A stretch of DNA of 34,564 nt from Tissierellia bacterium (GCA_030537855.1 JAUNVD010000021.1:1-34564), one strand, 5' to 3'. Counted from the stretch's first letter, positions 25,079 through 33,279 are shown. Notes: generated by a model from the letters alone, not told the origin. Made by a program: numbers and translations.

Positions 25079-25747
25079 TTATTTACGAAACATTCTGTAA
25101 TCTGTTTGTTTTTCTAAAAGATGACATAAAGTGTTGATGTTTTCTTTTGAAATTCTATAAGCATCCTTACCACGTCGCTCTTCCAAGGCTTGGAAGACTT
25201 GAATAATAAAATTATAAACAATTGCAAAATTATCCAGGTCTCGGAAAATATAATTTGCCAGACGATAAAGCCGATTATTTATCATGGAAATAACCTCTTT
25301 CATTACAGAATTATCCAAAAGTGTAATGATTTTTCGATTCCACTCCACCATCAAAAGCTCCATCATAGGATAATCGGATCGTTTATTGGCTTCTTCCAAT
25401 TGACTTACAATGGAACGCAATTCGGCAATACCCTCATCGGTAATGGTACTTGCTAATGACTCTAAAGCTCTAGGCTCTAAAGCAAAACGGACTTCATACA
25501 GATTTAAAGATTCACTTACGGAAATTTTAGATACTATGTAACCTTTTCTAGGAAAGTTTACAACTAAACCATCTGCTTCCAGTTCTCTTAATGCCTCTCG
25601 TACCGGCGTTCGGCTTACTTCCAACTCTTTTGCGATATTCATTTCGACTAGACGGTCTCCTGGTAAAAGCTCATTATTAAGAATTTTATCTTTCAGTTGT
25701 AAATAAACAGACTTACTTAATGATCTTTTTAATTTATCCATCCCCAT
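25079..25747 (-). CDS. GntR family transcriptional regulator (FadR/VanR-like, FCD domain)
   Basis: This 222-residue protein has an N-terminal GntR winged helix (about residues 8-75), with LKDKILNNELLPGDRLVE, AKELEVSRTPVREALRELEADGLV (split here as AKELEVSRTPVRE and ALRELEADGLV) and the wing FPRKGYIV. An all-helical FCD-type effector domain follows, with RFALEPRALESLAS. The histidines that bind metal in many FCD domains appear to be replaced: WN where FH is usual, and no histidine in the last helices until residue 212. AAAGGAG lies 8 nt before the ATG. It is divergent from aspartate kinase, which it may or may not control. Its ligand cannot be predicted. Confidence 0.88.
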   Translation of the reverse strand: MGMDKLKRSLSKSVYLQLKDKILNNELLPGDRLVEMNIAKELEVSRTPVREALRELEADGLVVNFPRKGYIVSKISVSESLNLYEVRFALEPRALESLASTITDEGIAELRSIVSQLEEANKRSDYPMMELLMVEWNRKIITLLDNSVMKEVISMINNRLYRLANYIFRDLDNFAIVYNFIIQVFQALEERRGKDAYRISKENINTLCHLLEKQTDYRMFRK

Positions 25748-25782
25748 AGAGTTGCTCCTTTACTATTTTAATCTTATACACT

Positions 25783-25812
25783 ATTATATCAAAAATAGGT
25801 CAATAATGTAAA
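25783..25812 (-). promoter_or_regulatory. Probable promoter of the GntR gene
   Basis: On the minus strand TTTACA (25812-25807), an 18-nt spacer and TATAAT (25788-25783) lie about 35 nt before the ATG. Confidence 0.5.
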
Positions 25813-25919
25813 GTATTAAAAAGAAAAGCACAGAAATTATGGATTTATAAAAATTTTACAGTATTAAAATTGATGAAGAAAAGAAATAGAAAATAATACT
25901 TTCTAAGACCTCTTTCATA

Positions 25920-25947
25920 TTGACAAAGTTAGTATCTATTGTATAAA
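25920..25947 (+). promoter_or_regulatory. Sigma-A promoter of aspartate kinase
   Basis: TTGACA (25920-25925), a 16-nt spacer and TATAAA (25942-25947) stand about 30 nt before the ATG. The leader is too short to hold a lysine or other riboswitch. Confidence 0.7.
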
Positions 25948-25978
25948 ATGAGGGAAAAGTAGGAAAATAGGAGGACTT

Positions 25979-27298
25979 ATGGAAATTATAGTGGCAAAAT
26001 TTGGGGGATCTTCCCTGGCCAATGCAAATCAGTTTAAAAAAGTAAAAAAAATTATAGAAGAAGATAAAAGAAGAAGATATATTGTTCCTTCCGCTCCAGG
26101 AAAGGAACATGCTGATGATACGAAAATTACAGATTTACTATACCTACTATATGACTTAGCTTCCCATAAAATATCTTACTTGGATATTTGGGAGATGTTT
26201 GTACATCGGTATGAAGATATTTGTAGAGAATTAGAACTTAATATTGATTTAAAACCTTACTTTGACCAAATTCAGAAGGATTTGGAAAAAGGGGTGTCTA
26301 AAGAATATTTATCCTCCCGTGGAGAATATCTAAATGGGGTTATTTTAAGTGAATATTTAGGATTTGCCTTTGTGGATTCTGCTTCGGTCATGTTTTTTAA
26401 AGATGATAGTCGACTAGATGGGGAAAAAACATATCGTGCCTTAGCAAAAATGGCAAAGGAACATGAATATGCAGTGATCCCAGGATTTTATGGAAGTGAT
26501 CCAGAAGGAAAGATAAGAACTTTTACAAGAGGTGGAGGAGATTTATCTGGAGCTATAGTTGCTAGAGGAGTTCAAGCTTCACTCTATGAAAATTGGACAG
26601 ATGTAAGTGGATTTTTAGCTGCAGATCCAAATATTGTGGATCATCCTCGTCATATCGATGCCATTACCTATCAAGAATTACGGGAGCTTTCCTATATGGG
26701 AGCAGGAATCTTACATGATGAAGCAATTTTCCCAGTGGTTAGTGAAGGGATTCCAATATTAATAAAAAATACGAATGCTCCAGAAGATAAAGGGACAAAA
26801 ATTGTTCAACAAATTCGTGAATTAGAAGATGAATATGAAATTACAGGAGTAGCAGGACGAAAGAACTTTTCTGTTATTAATATTGAAAAAGTTCAGATGA
26901 ACCGAGATCTTAGTTTTCACCGTAAGATTATGTCTATTTTAGAAGCCAATGATATTTTCCTTGAACATATGCCTTCTTCCATTGACTCCCTTTCCTTAAT
27001 CATTGCTGATAAATATCTTCAAGGAAAAGCAGAAATAGTTATGAATGAAATAAAAACCTTTGTCAATCCAGATAGTATTACCTTACAGTCTAATATTTCT
27101 CTTATTGCAGTGGTAGGTCGTTCTATGATTAATCATATAGGTGCATCTGCAAAACTTTTTAGTGCCTTGGCAAGTCATGGTATAAATATTCAAATGATTA
27201 TTCAAGGTTCTAGTGAGATGAATATTATTGTGGGTGTGGATACTAAAGATTTTGAAGAAGGAATTCGAAGTATTTATAAAGGGTTTTCAAAAGTTTGA
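25979..27298 (+). CDS. lysC: Aspartate kinase
   Basis: Aspartate kinase phosphorylates L-aspartate, the first step toward lysine, diaminopimelate, threonine and methionine. The 439-residue protein opens with the amino-acid-kinase motif KFGGSSLAN (about residues 7-15). FTRGGGDLSGAIVARG (about 181-196) and WTDVSGFLAADP follow in the kinase domain. Two ACT-type regulatory modules occupy about residues 290-439 (VAGRKNFSVINIEK and SLIAVVGRSMINHIGASAKLF). The VVVSAPG-like strand is YIVPSAPGKEH, typical of a clostridial subgroup. AGGAGG is upstream. The gene is alone between a divergent regulator and the TPP-riboswitch operon. Feedback inhibition by lysine or threonine is possible through the ACT modules. 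Confidence 0.93.
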   Translation: MEIIVAKFGGSSLANANQFKKVKKIIEEDKRRRYIVPSAPGKEHADDTKITDLLYLLYDLASHKISYLDIWEMFVHRYEDICRELELNIDLKPYFDQIQKDLEKGVSKEYLSSRGEYLNGVILSEYLGFAFVDSASVMFFKDDSRLDGEKTYRALAKMAKEHEYAVIPGFYGSDPEGKIRTFTRGGGDLSGAIVARGVQASLYENWTDVSGFLAADPNIVDHPRHIDAITYQELRELSYMGAGILHDEAIFPVVSEGIPILIKNTNAPEDKGTKIVQQIRELEDEYEITGVAGRKNFSVINIEKVQMNRDLSFHRKIMSILEANDIFLEHMPSSIDSLSLIIADKYLQGKAEIVMNEIKTFVNPDSITLQSNISLIAVVGRSMINHIGASAKLFSALASHGINIQMIIQGSSEMNIIVGVDTKDFEEGIRSIYKGFSKV

Positions 27299-27323
27299 CG
27301 TATAAAAAGTTACAAGCTATAAT
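27295..27323 (+). promoter_or_regulatory. Sigma-A promoter of the TPP-riboswitch operon, overlapping the lysC stop codon
   Basis: TTGACG (27295-27300), a 17-nt spacer and TATAAT (27318-27323). The -35 box contains the stop codon of aspartate kinase (27296-27298). Confidence 0.8.
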
Positions 27324-27340
27324 ATGAATAGAAAATAAAT

Positions 27341-27411
27341 AACGGGGTGCAATTGCTGAGAGAGGAAACTCAACCCGATGAACCTGTTCAGGTAATGCTG
27401 GCGTAGGGAAT
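27341..27411 (+). promoter_or_regulatory. TPP (THI-box) riboswitch aptamer
   Basis: The conserved THI-box blocks are all present in order: CGGGGTGC, GCTGAGA, AACTCAACCCGATGAACCTG (the T-loop and pyrophosphate-binding region), GTTCAGGTAATGCTGGCGTAGGGA split as CAGGTAATGCTGGCG and TAGGGA. It is followed directly by an intrinsic terminator, so thiamin pyrophosphate should switch off the uptake genes downstream. Confidence 0.97.
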
Positions 27412-27424
27412 ATTAGAATTCTTT

Positions 27425-27452
27425 GACCTTTGCCTTGCAGAGGTCTTTTTTT
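27425..27452 (+). terminator. Terminator of the TPP riboswitch expression platform
   Basis: GACCTTTGC (27425-27433) pairs with GCAGAGGTC (27437-27445), with one G-T wobble, followed by T7. It lies 17 nt before the ATG of the first gene. Confidence 0.9.
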
Positions 27453-27468
27453 GTAGAAAGGAGTTATT

Positions 27469-27765
27469 ATGAAAGCAAGTATAGCCATTCAAATCTTACC
27501 TCAAGGGGTGGAAGAAAAACGATTGTTAGAAATTGTAGACTCTTGTATTGAATTAATTGGATCAAAGGGATACCACTATGTTGTCACTCCATTTGAGACA
27601 GTAATTGAAGGAGATGATATGGAGGAACTTTTAGATATTGTAAAAGAGCTTCAAAAACTTGTTGTAGATCAAGGAGCGGAAGGAGTAGCCACCTATATCA
27701 AACTTTGGTATAGCCCAAAAGGAGTGCTGACGATTGAAGAAAAAGTGGAAAAACATAAACATTAA
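27469..27765 (+). CDS. Thiamine-binding protein, MTH1187/YkoF-like
   Basis: This 98-residue protein resembles the small thiamine-binding MTH1187/YkoF-like (DUF77) family, which forms ferredoxin-like beta-alpha-beta folds. Typical parts are the opening strand SIAIQILPQG and the segment YVVTPFETVIEGD. No signal peptide is seen, so it acts in the cytoplasm, perhaps handing thiamin or its pyrimidine precursor from the transporter. AAAGGAG is upstream. It is the first gene behind the TPP riboswitch and overlaps the permease gene by 32 nt. Confidence 0.82.
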   Translation: MKASIAIQILPQGVEEKRLLEIVDSCIELIGSKGYHYVVTPFETVIEGDDMEELLDIVKELQKLVVDQGAEGVATYIKLWYSPKGVLTIEEKVEKHKH

Positions 27766-28501
27766 TTACTCTTCCATTCTTGTATTCTTAGGAATAGTAT
27801 TCTTTTGGCAAGTAATTTCTGTAACAGGACTGGTCCCTTCCTTTTTATTACCATCACCTGGAGATGTATTACGAGCCTTTGTTATGGATTTTTCTCTATT
27901 ACTCCATCATTTAAAAATAACTTTAGTAGAAGCTTTATTAGGACTAGGTTTAGGACTATTTTTAGGATTTTTGGCAGCTTTACTTATGGACCGTTACCCA
28001 AGAGTTTATCGAGGACTTTATCCTTTACTTGTTGTAACACAAACAGTTCCTACAGTAGCTATTGCTCCTTTACTTGTACTATGGATGGGCTATGAAATGG
28101 CGCCAAAGATTACTTTAATTGTGATTGTGACTTTTTTCCCTATTGCTGTAAATCTTTATGAAGGATTTCAACATGCTGATCCAGATCAAATAAAATTAAT
28201 TCATGCTATGGGGGGAAATACACGAGATGTATTTAAATATGTAAAATGGCCAGCAGCTTACCCTCAATTTTTCAGTTCTTTAAAAATAGCAGTGTCTTAT
28301 TCTGTGGTAGGTGCTGTGATTGCTGAGTGGCTTGGTGGCTTTGCTGGGTTAGGAGTGTACATGACTAAGGTTAAAAAATCATATTCCTTTGATAAAATGT
28401 TTGCTGTAATATTTTTAATATCCATCTTATCCTTACTATTAATGGGATTAGTACGATTACTTCAAAGAAAGATGATGCCTTGGATTTATAAAGGAGAATA
28501 A
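27734..28501 (+). CDS. ABC transporter permease for thiamin or its pyrimidine precursor (ThiX-like)
   Basis: This 255-residue integral membrane protein has about six membrane segments. The cytoplasmic EAA-type loop that contacts the ATPase, FQHADPDQIKLIHAMGGNTR, is at about residues 140-160. It belongs to the nitrate/taurine/thiamin-precursor permease group. The start is TTG at 27734, inside the preceding gene, with GGAG 9 nt upstream. With the next two genes it makes a complete ABC importer. Substrate assignment rests on the TPP riboswitch and the NMT1/THI5-like binding protein. Confidence 0.88.
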   Translation: MKKKWKNININYSSILVFLGIVFFWQVISVTGLVPSFLLPSPGDVLRAFVMDFSLLLHHLKITLVEALLGLGLGLFLGFLAALLMDRYPRVYRGLYPLLVVTQTVPTVAIAPLLVLWMGYEMAPKITLIVIVTFFPIAVNLYEGFQHADPDQIKLIHAMGGNTRDVFKYVKWPAAYPQFFSSLKIAVSYSVVGAVIAEWLGGFAGLGVYMTKVKKSYSFDKMFAVIFLISILSLLLMGLVRLLQRKMMPWIYKGE

Positions 28502-28502
28502 A

Positions 28503-29495
28503 ATGAAAAAAATAATTTCAATCTTATTAATATTTACTTTATTACTACCACTTTCAGCTTGTGGAGGAAAAGAAGAGACTAAAAGTAATGAATTAAAGGA
28601 AATAACATTTGTGTTAGATTGGACACCAAATACAAATCATACTGGGATTTATGTGGCACAAGAAAAAGGGTTCTATGAAGAACAAGGGTTGAAGGTAAAT
28701 ATTGTTCAACCACCAGAAGATGGTGCAGAAAGTTTAGTTGCAGGTGGAAAAGCTGAATACGGAGTAAGTTTCCAAGATATTATGGCAACTGCTTGGTCAA
28801 AAGAAGATCCACTACCAATAACTGCAATTCTAGCTATTATTAATCATAATACCTCTGGAATATTGTCTGGGAAAGACAAAAACATTCTAAGTCCAAAGGA
28901 TATGCAGGGTCATAACTATGCCACTTGGGATGATCCTATAGAACAGGCAATATTAAAAAATGTGATTGAAAAAGACGGTGGAGATTTCTCAAAAGTAGAA
29001 ATGCTCCCTTCAACAGTAACAGATGCTGTTTCTGCATTACAAACGAATGTAGATTCCCTTTGGGTTTATTATGCATGGGATGGAATTGCAACGGAAGTAA
29101 AAGAAGTGCCTACCAATTATTTCGAATTTATAGATATTAATCCAGTATTTGACTACTATAGTCCTTTTATCATAGGTAATAATAAATATATGGAAGAACA
29201 TCCAGAAGAAGTAAAAGCATTTTTAAAAGCAACTGTAGAAGGATATACTTTTGCAATGGAACATCCAGAAGAAGCTGCTGAAATCTTATGTAAAGCAAAT
29301 CCAGAAATAGATGAAGAGTTAGCAAAAGCATCTCAAGTTTGGTTAGCCGATAAATATCAAGAAGATGCACCACGTTTTGGAGAATTTGACAAAGATAGAT
29401 GGAATAATTTCTATCAATGGTTGTGGGAGGAAAAATTGATTGAACGAGAAATTGAACAAGACTTTGGATTTACCAATGAATTCCTACCAGAATAA
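28503..29495 (+). CDS. ABC transporter substrate-binding lipoprotein, NMT1/THI5-like (ThiY-like)
   Basis: This 330-residue binding protein has a lipoprotein signal ending LPLSAC-G (cysteine about residue 20). The mature domain opens with the family hallmark FVLDWTPNTNHTGIYVAQEKG (split as FVLDWTPNTNHTG and IYVAQEKG) and continues with GAESLVAGGKAEYGVSFQ. This is the NMT1/THI5-like fold that binds hydroxymethylpyrimidine-type thiamin precursors such as formylaminopyrimidine in other bacteria. AAAGGAG lies before the ATG, one base after the permease stop. Its exact ligand among thiamin-related pyrimidines is uncertain. Confidence 0.9.
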   Translation: MKKIISILLIFTLLLPLSACGGKEETKSNELKEITFVLDWTPNTNHTGIYVAQEKGFYEEQGLKVNIVQPPEDGAESLVAGGKAEYGVSFQDIMATAWSKEDPLPITAILAIINHNTSGILSGKDKNILSPKDMQGHNYATWDDPIEQAILKNVIEKDGGDFSKVEMLPSTVTDAVSALQTNVDSLWVYYAWDGIATEVKEVPTNYFEFIDINPVFDYYSPFIIGNNKYMEEHPEEVKAFLKATVEGYTFAMEHPEEAAEILCKANPEIDEELAKASQVWLADKYQEDAPRFGEFDKDRWNNFYQWLWEEKLIEREIEQDFGFTNEFLPE

Positions 29496-30231
29496 ACCGA
29501 AACTTGAAGTAAAACATTTATATAAAACCTTTGACAATACCCTAGTTTTAAAAGATGTTTCCCTTTCTCTTTACGAAGGGGAAATCATCTCCCTTCTAGG
29601 AGTAAGTGGAAGTGGGAAAACTACAATCTTTAATATTATAGCGGGGCTTTTACAACCAGAAGAAGGGGAAGTGTTTTTAGAAGGGAAAAATATTACAGGA
29701 AAAACAGGATTGGTCAGTTATATGCTTCAAAAGGATCTTTTATTAGAACATTTGCCTATTGTGGATAATGTAGCCTTACCCTTATTGTTAAAAAAAGTTC
29801 CAAAAGAAGAAGCTCGGAAGAAAGCTAGTGAATTATTTCAAAAATTTGGTTTAGAAGGAACCCAAAAATCCTATCCAAAAGAATTATCTGGGGGGATGGC
29901 CCAAAGGGCAGCTTTACTTCGAACCTATCTTTTTTCCCAAGAAGTGGCATTGTTAGATGAACCATTTTCCGCCCTAGACGCTATTACTAAAAGCCATATT
30001 CACGAGTGGTACTTAAATATTATGAAAGAAATTAAACTATCTACTATTTTTGTCACCCATGATATAGATGAGGCTATTAAATTGTCTCATCGGATTTATA
30101 TTCTATCTTCCCATCCTGGGGAAATCATAGAGGAACTTCAAGTCAATCGTGAAATTATGGATTCCAAAGATTTCTTCTTAACAGAAGAATTTCGAGAACT
30201 AAAACAAAAAATATTAAGTCTACTTTCTTAA
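29476..30231 (+). CDS. ABC transporter ATP-binding protein (ThiZ-like)
   Basis: This is the energising ATPase of the thiamin-type importer, 251 residues from ATG 29476. Motifs are Walker A GVSGSGKTT, the Q-loop YMLQKDLLLEHLPI, signature LSGGMAQRAALL, Walker B VALLDEPFSALD and the switch histidine in FVTHD. The start is uncertain. ATG 29476 gives the usual short N-terminus but lacks a ribosome binding site. TTG 29440 in the same frame adds 12 residues and has GGGAGG 9 nt upstream. Either start overlaps the end of the binding-protein gene, implying translational coupling. Confidence 0.9.
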   Translation: MNSYQNKPKLEVKHLYKTFDNTLVLKDVSLSLYEGEIISLLGVSGSGKTTIFNIIAGLLQPEEGEVFLEGKNITGKTGLVSYMLQKDLLLEHLPIVDNVALPLLLKKVPKEEARKKASELFQKFGLEGTQKSYPKELSGGMAQRAALLRTYLFSQEVALLDEPFSALDAITKSHIHEWYLNIMKEIKLSTIFVTHDIDEAIKLSHRIYILSSHPGEIIEELQVNREIMDSKDFFLTEEFRELKQKILSLLS

Positions 30232-30254
30232 ACTCCCTTTTTGGGAGTTTTTTT
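30230..30254 (+). terminator. Intrinsic terminator of the thiamin uptake operon
   Basis: AAACTCCC (30230-30237), loop TTTTT, GGGAGTTT (30243-30250), followed by more T residues. The stem begins within the stop codon of the ATPase gene. Confidence 0.92.
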
Positions 30255-30363
30255 ATAAGTCATTTTAAGTAGGAATTTTAGTGCATGGAATTTTCTTTTA
30301 AGGTACTATAAATATAAGAAGAATATAAAACGATAAAATCACGAAATAGATAAGGAAATAAAA

Positions 30364-31647
30364 ATGAAAAAATTACGTAGATTAAGAGAAAGCCTAGAAG
30401 GAAAAAAAGAGGATATTTTTATCGCTTTAGAAAAAGATTTAGGTAAAAGTCCTTCGGAAGCTTATTTATCAGAATACCTTATGACGAAAACAGAATTGGA
30501 CTATATTCTTCGCCATATAAAAAAGTGGAGAAGACCAAAATCTGTACCAACGTCAATATTACATTTTTTCAGTAGGTCTAAAATATATTCTATGCCCTAT
30601 GGGAAAGTTGGAATTGTCGTTCCTTGGAACTATCCCTTTCAGCTGGCGATGATTCCCACTATAGAAGCCTTGGCTGGGGGAAATCAAATAATATTAAAAA
30701 TGTCAAGTAAAACTCCTTGTACTTCCCAACTTGTTAAAGAAATATTTAGGGAGGTTTATACAGAAGATGAAGTTATGGTTTATGGCTGGAATCCTGGAGA
30801 TAAAGAAAGATTTTTCCAAGAAGACTTAGACTTTTTATTTTTCACAGGATCTACAAAAACAGGTAGAATCATGGCAGAACATGGGGCAAAATTGGGGATA
30901 CCTGTAGTACTGGAACTTGGAGGGAAAAGCCCGGCGATTGTATGCTCCTCAGCAAATATAAAAGTTACGGCAAAAAGAATCCTTTGGGGGAAACTGATGA
31001 ATGGGGGACAAACCTGTGTAGCTCCGGATTATGCCTTAGTACATCATTCGATAAGAGAAGAATTTATAAATGAATTGGATAAAGCAAAAATAGAAATGGT
31101 TGGAGAAGAACCATTGGAAAATCCAGAATATCCTAAAATTATTGATGACCATAGTATGAAACGACTACTGGCCTTGGTTTGGGAAGAGGGAATTTACGGT
31201 CCTATCTATGTGGACGAAAAAGAGCGGAAAATGGCCCCTATTTTTTTTGAAACCACAGTGGACAGTCCCTTTATGAAAGAAGAAATCTTTGGTCCTTTTT
31301 TGCCAATTTTAACCTGGAACCATGAAGAAGAAGTGAAGGAAATCATAGCTCGCCATCCTAATCCCCTGGCACTATATCTTTTTACCAAGGATCAAAGAGA
31401 AGAAAAGATATTTTTTGAAGACCTGAACTTTGGAGGAGGTTGTATTAATGATTGCCTTACCCACTTGGCCAATCATCATCTTCCCTTTGGAGGGATTGGA
31501 CAAAGTGGACAGGGTAGATACCATGGGAAAGAGGGATTTGAAACCTTTACTTATCAAAAATCTTGTTTAAAGAAATCTTTTTGGCCAGATATTCCCTTGC
31601 GCTATCCCCCTTTTAAGGATAAAGAAAAATGGATCAGAAAATTGTAA
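30364..31647 (+). CDS. Class 3 aldehyde dehydrogenase (ALDH3 type)
   Basis: This 427-residue NAD(P)-dependent dehydrogenase oxidises aldehydes to acids. Catalytic elements are N89 in VPWNYP, K112 (in KMSSKTP), E184 in ELGGKSP and the nucleophile C218 in NGGQTCVAPDY. The GSTKTG loop at 162-167 binds the nucleotide. APDY after the cysteine and the C-terminal PFGGIGQSGQGRYHG segment are typical of the ALDH3 (fatty aldehyde/YwdH) group. The protein begins about 20-25 residues later than usual ALDH3 members; the upstream frame is closed by a stop shortly before, and AAGGA precedes the ATG. Physiological substrate unknown. Confidence 0.9.
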   Translation: MKKLRRLRESLEGKKEDIFIALEKDLGKSPSEAYLSEYLMTKTELDYILRHIKKWRRPKSVPTSILHFFSRSKIYSMPYGKVGIVVPWNYPFQLAMIPTIEALAGGNQIILKMSSKTPCTSQLVKEIFREVYTEDEVMVYGWNPGDKERFFQEDLDFLFFTGSTKTGRIMAEHGAKLGIPVVLELGGKSPAIVCSSANIKVTAKRILWGKLMNGGQTCVAPDYALVHHSIREEFINELDKAKIEMVGEEPLENPEYPKIIDDHSMKRLLALVWEEGIYGPIYVDEKERKMAPIFFETTVDSPFMKEEIFGPFLPILTWNHEEEVKEIIARHPNPLALYLFTKDQREEKIFFEDLNFGGGCINDCLTHLANHHLPFGGIGQSGQGRYHGKEGFETFTYQKSCLKKSFWPDIPLRYPPFKDKEKWIRKL

Positions 31648-31729
31648 ACATTTGTAACTATTTTATTTCTATAGAATATTTATAAAAGGATATATATTTA
31701 TAAATTAAAACCATGGAAAGGAGTGTACC

Positions 31730-32503
31730 ATGTCTTTATTATTGTTGATGATCCTTTGTACGGTTATAACTTATTATTTGGTTTTAAAAGAAATGATGGG
31801 GAAAAAAGACTCTCCTTGGATTTCTCTACTTGGTATAGGTCTTTTCTTTTATGGATACTTTCGCATGTTATTTATGACATTTCCCAAGGATCCTTTAAAC
31901 ATTGCTTTGCTTTTAGGAGGGGCCTTGATTCTTGGCGGTGCCTATCCATGGGAAAAAAGGAATTTTCTATTATCCTTTTATAACTTTGCCCTTTTTTTCT
32001 TTGGAATCTTAGGGATGCAAATGGGAATTAAGACTTTGAATTGGACTTCTGACATCATATTTTTTATCCCCTTTGGTCTGGTTTTGTTAGGATATGGCAT
32101 TTTTCTTTTGGCAAAAAGACCTTGGCATAATAAGGAAATATACCCTATTACGGTCATGGCCATCCTTATGGTTTTATCTTTTGCAATTCGCATGGATAAG
32201 GTGTCCTATGTCGAAGGGAAGAAACTTTTAAGTGAGCCTCTATATGCTCTAACTACAGAGATTACAGAAAATGGCCATGGAGGGAATAAATCTCAAGATA
32301 ATTTTAGATATAAGATTTTTTCCTATTCCAAGCACCATGTATTGGAAAAATTAGATTATGATTTGATGGCGATGATTTCCAAACTGGATAAAAATGAGGT
32401 TGGTTTTTCTTGGGTTATGGATGAAAGTAAGGTGAGATCCCAATTTCCCAGTGCCTATGAAATGTATGAATTCAAAGGCTTGGGGGAAGGTCTTACAAAA
32501 TAA
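31730..32503 (+). CDS. Hypothetical membrane protein
   Basis: This 257-residue protein has about five hydrophobic segments in the first 160 residues, then a soluble, charged tail of about 95 residues with several K, D and E clusters. I recognise no family. AAAGGAG lies 7 nt before the ATG. It stands in the same direction between the aldehyde dehydrogenase and a lipoprotein gene, with gaps of 82 and 210 nt, so it may be a single transcription unit. Nothing in it suggests an enzyme. Confidence 0.75.
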   Translation: MSLLLLMILCTVITYYLVLKEMMGKKDSPWISLLGIGLFFYGYFRMLFMTFPKDPLNIALLLGGALILGGAYPWEKRNFLLSFYNFALFFFGILGMQMGIKTLNWTSDIIFFIPFGLVLLGYGIFLLAKRPWHNKEIYPITVMAILMVLSFAIRMDKVSYVEGKKLLSEPLYALTTEITENGHGGNKSQDNFRYKIFSYSKHHVLEKLDYDLMAMISKLDKNEVGFSWVMDESKVRSQFPSAYEMYEFKGLGEGLTK

Positions 32504-32648
32504 TTGTTAAAAAGGTCTTAAGGTCAATCTATAACTCTAAAATCATAACCAGCTTTTTTAATCTTCCTAATATTTGATAAAGGGAGTTCAAACAGGTAGG
32601 TAGGCTTAAATTTTGTATCTACTTTGTCATACTATCGTCAGAAAGTTG

Positions 32649-32671
32649 ATACTTTTTCTGAGAAAAAGTAT
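32649..32671 (+). promoter_or_regulatory. Perfect 23-bp palindrome in the lipoprotein promoter region
   Basis: ATACTTTTTCT (32649-32659), a single central G and AGAAAAAGTAT (32661-32671) form an exact inverted repeat. It overlaps the TG of a probable extended -10 promoter, TGG-TATATT (32671-32679), and a TTGATA (32646-32651). It has the form of a dimeric repressor operator. The regulator is unknown. Confidence 0.6.
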
Positions 32672-32713
32672 GGTATATTAAAGATATATTCATATTATTC
32701 TTAGGAGGTTACT

Positions 32714-33193
32714 ATGTTACACAAATGGAAACCATATCTTATCATTGGAATTTGTATCTTGTTACTAGGTTGCCAAAAAAATAATAAGTTAATCATGAAT
32801 CCGAAACAAAAAGAACAACCAGGAGTAACCCAAATCTCAATTTGGTATACAAAAGATGTAAAGATTCCAGAAGACAAACAAGATAAAATAAGAGGACGAT
32901 TGGAAAAGGCATTTGAAAGGATCACCAATTTAGAAGAATGGGAAAAAGAAGAAAAAAATACAGAATACTTAGCCAAAGAAATTATGGAGATGAAAGAAAA
33001 GGAAATCTTTGAGGGATTAGACCTTACAAAAGATGAGGTTGAAACTGTAAAAGAAACTTTGAAACTTCGTTATTTAAAAGGCTGGATATCCTATGATATT
33101 GATGGGATAGAAGCGATTACCATTCCTGCAGAGGAATATGAAAAAAATCCTGACCTTTGGAATATTCCGGGGATTGAAAACCATATTGAATAA
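32714..33193 (+). CDS. Small putative lipoprotein of unknown function
   Basis: This 159-residue protein has a signal peptide with KWK in the n-region, a hydrophobic core and lipobox LLGC (C20). The mature part is charged and mostly helical, with a repeated EEWEKEEKNTEYLAKEIMEM-type stretch. I recognise no family. AGGAGG lies 6 nt before the ATG. The promoter carries the palindrome at 32649-32671, so expression is probably controlled by a specific regulator. Confidence 0.75.
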   Translation: MLHKWKPYLIIGICILLLGCQKNNKLIMNPKQKEQPGVTQISIWYTKDVKIPEDKQDKIRGRLEKAFERITNLEEWEKEEKNTEYLAKEIMEMKEKEIFEGLDLTKDEVETVKETLKLRYLKGWISYDIDGIEAITIPAEEYEKNPDLWNIPGIENHIE

Positions 33194-33218
33194 GAAATAT
33201 CTAATAGATGATTACATA

Positions 33219-33257
33219 AAAAGACAAGCTCCCTCATACTCGGAGCTTGTCTTTTCT
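33219..33257 (+). terminator. Bidirectional terminator between the lipoprotein and opine dehydrogenase genes
   Basis: AAAAGACAAGCTCC (33219-33232) and GGAGCTTGTCTTTT (33242-33255) form a perfect 14-bp stem with A- and T-runs on either side, serving both convergent genes. Confidence 0.92.
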
Positions 33258-33279
33258 ATATCAATAACCTTCTTATCTA

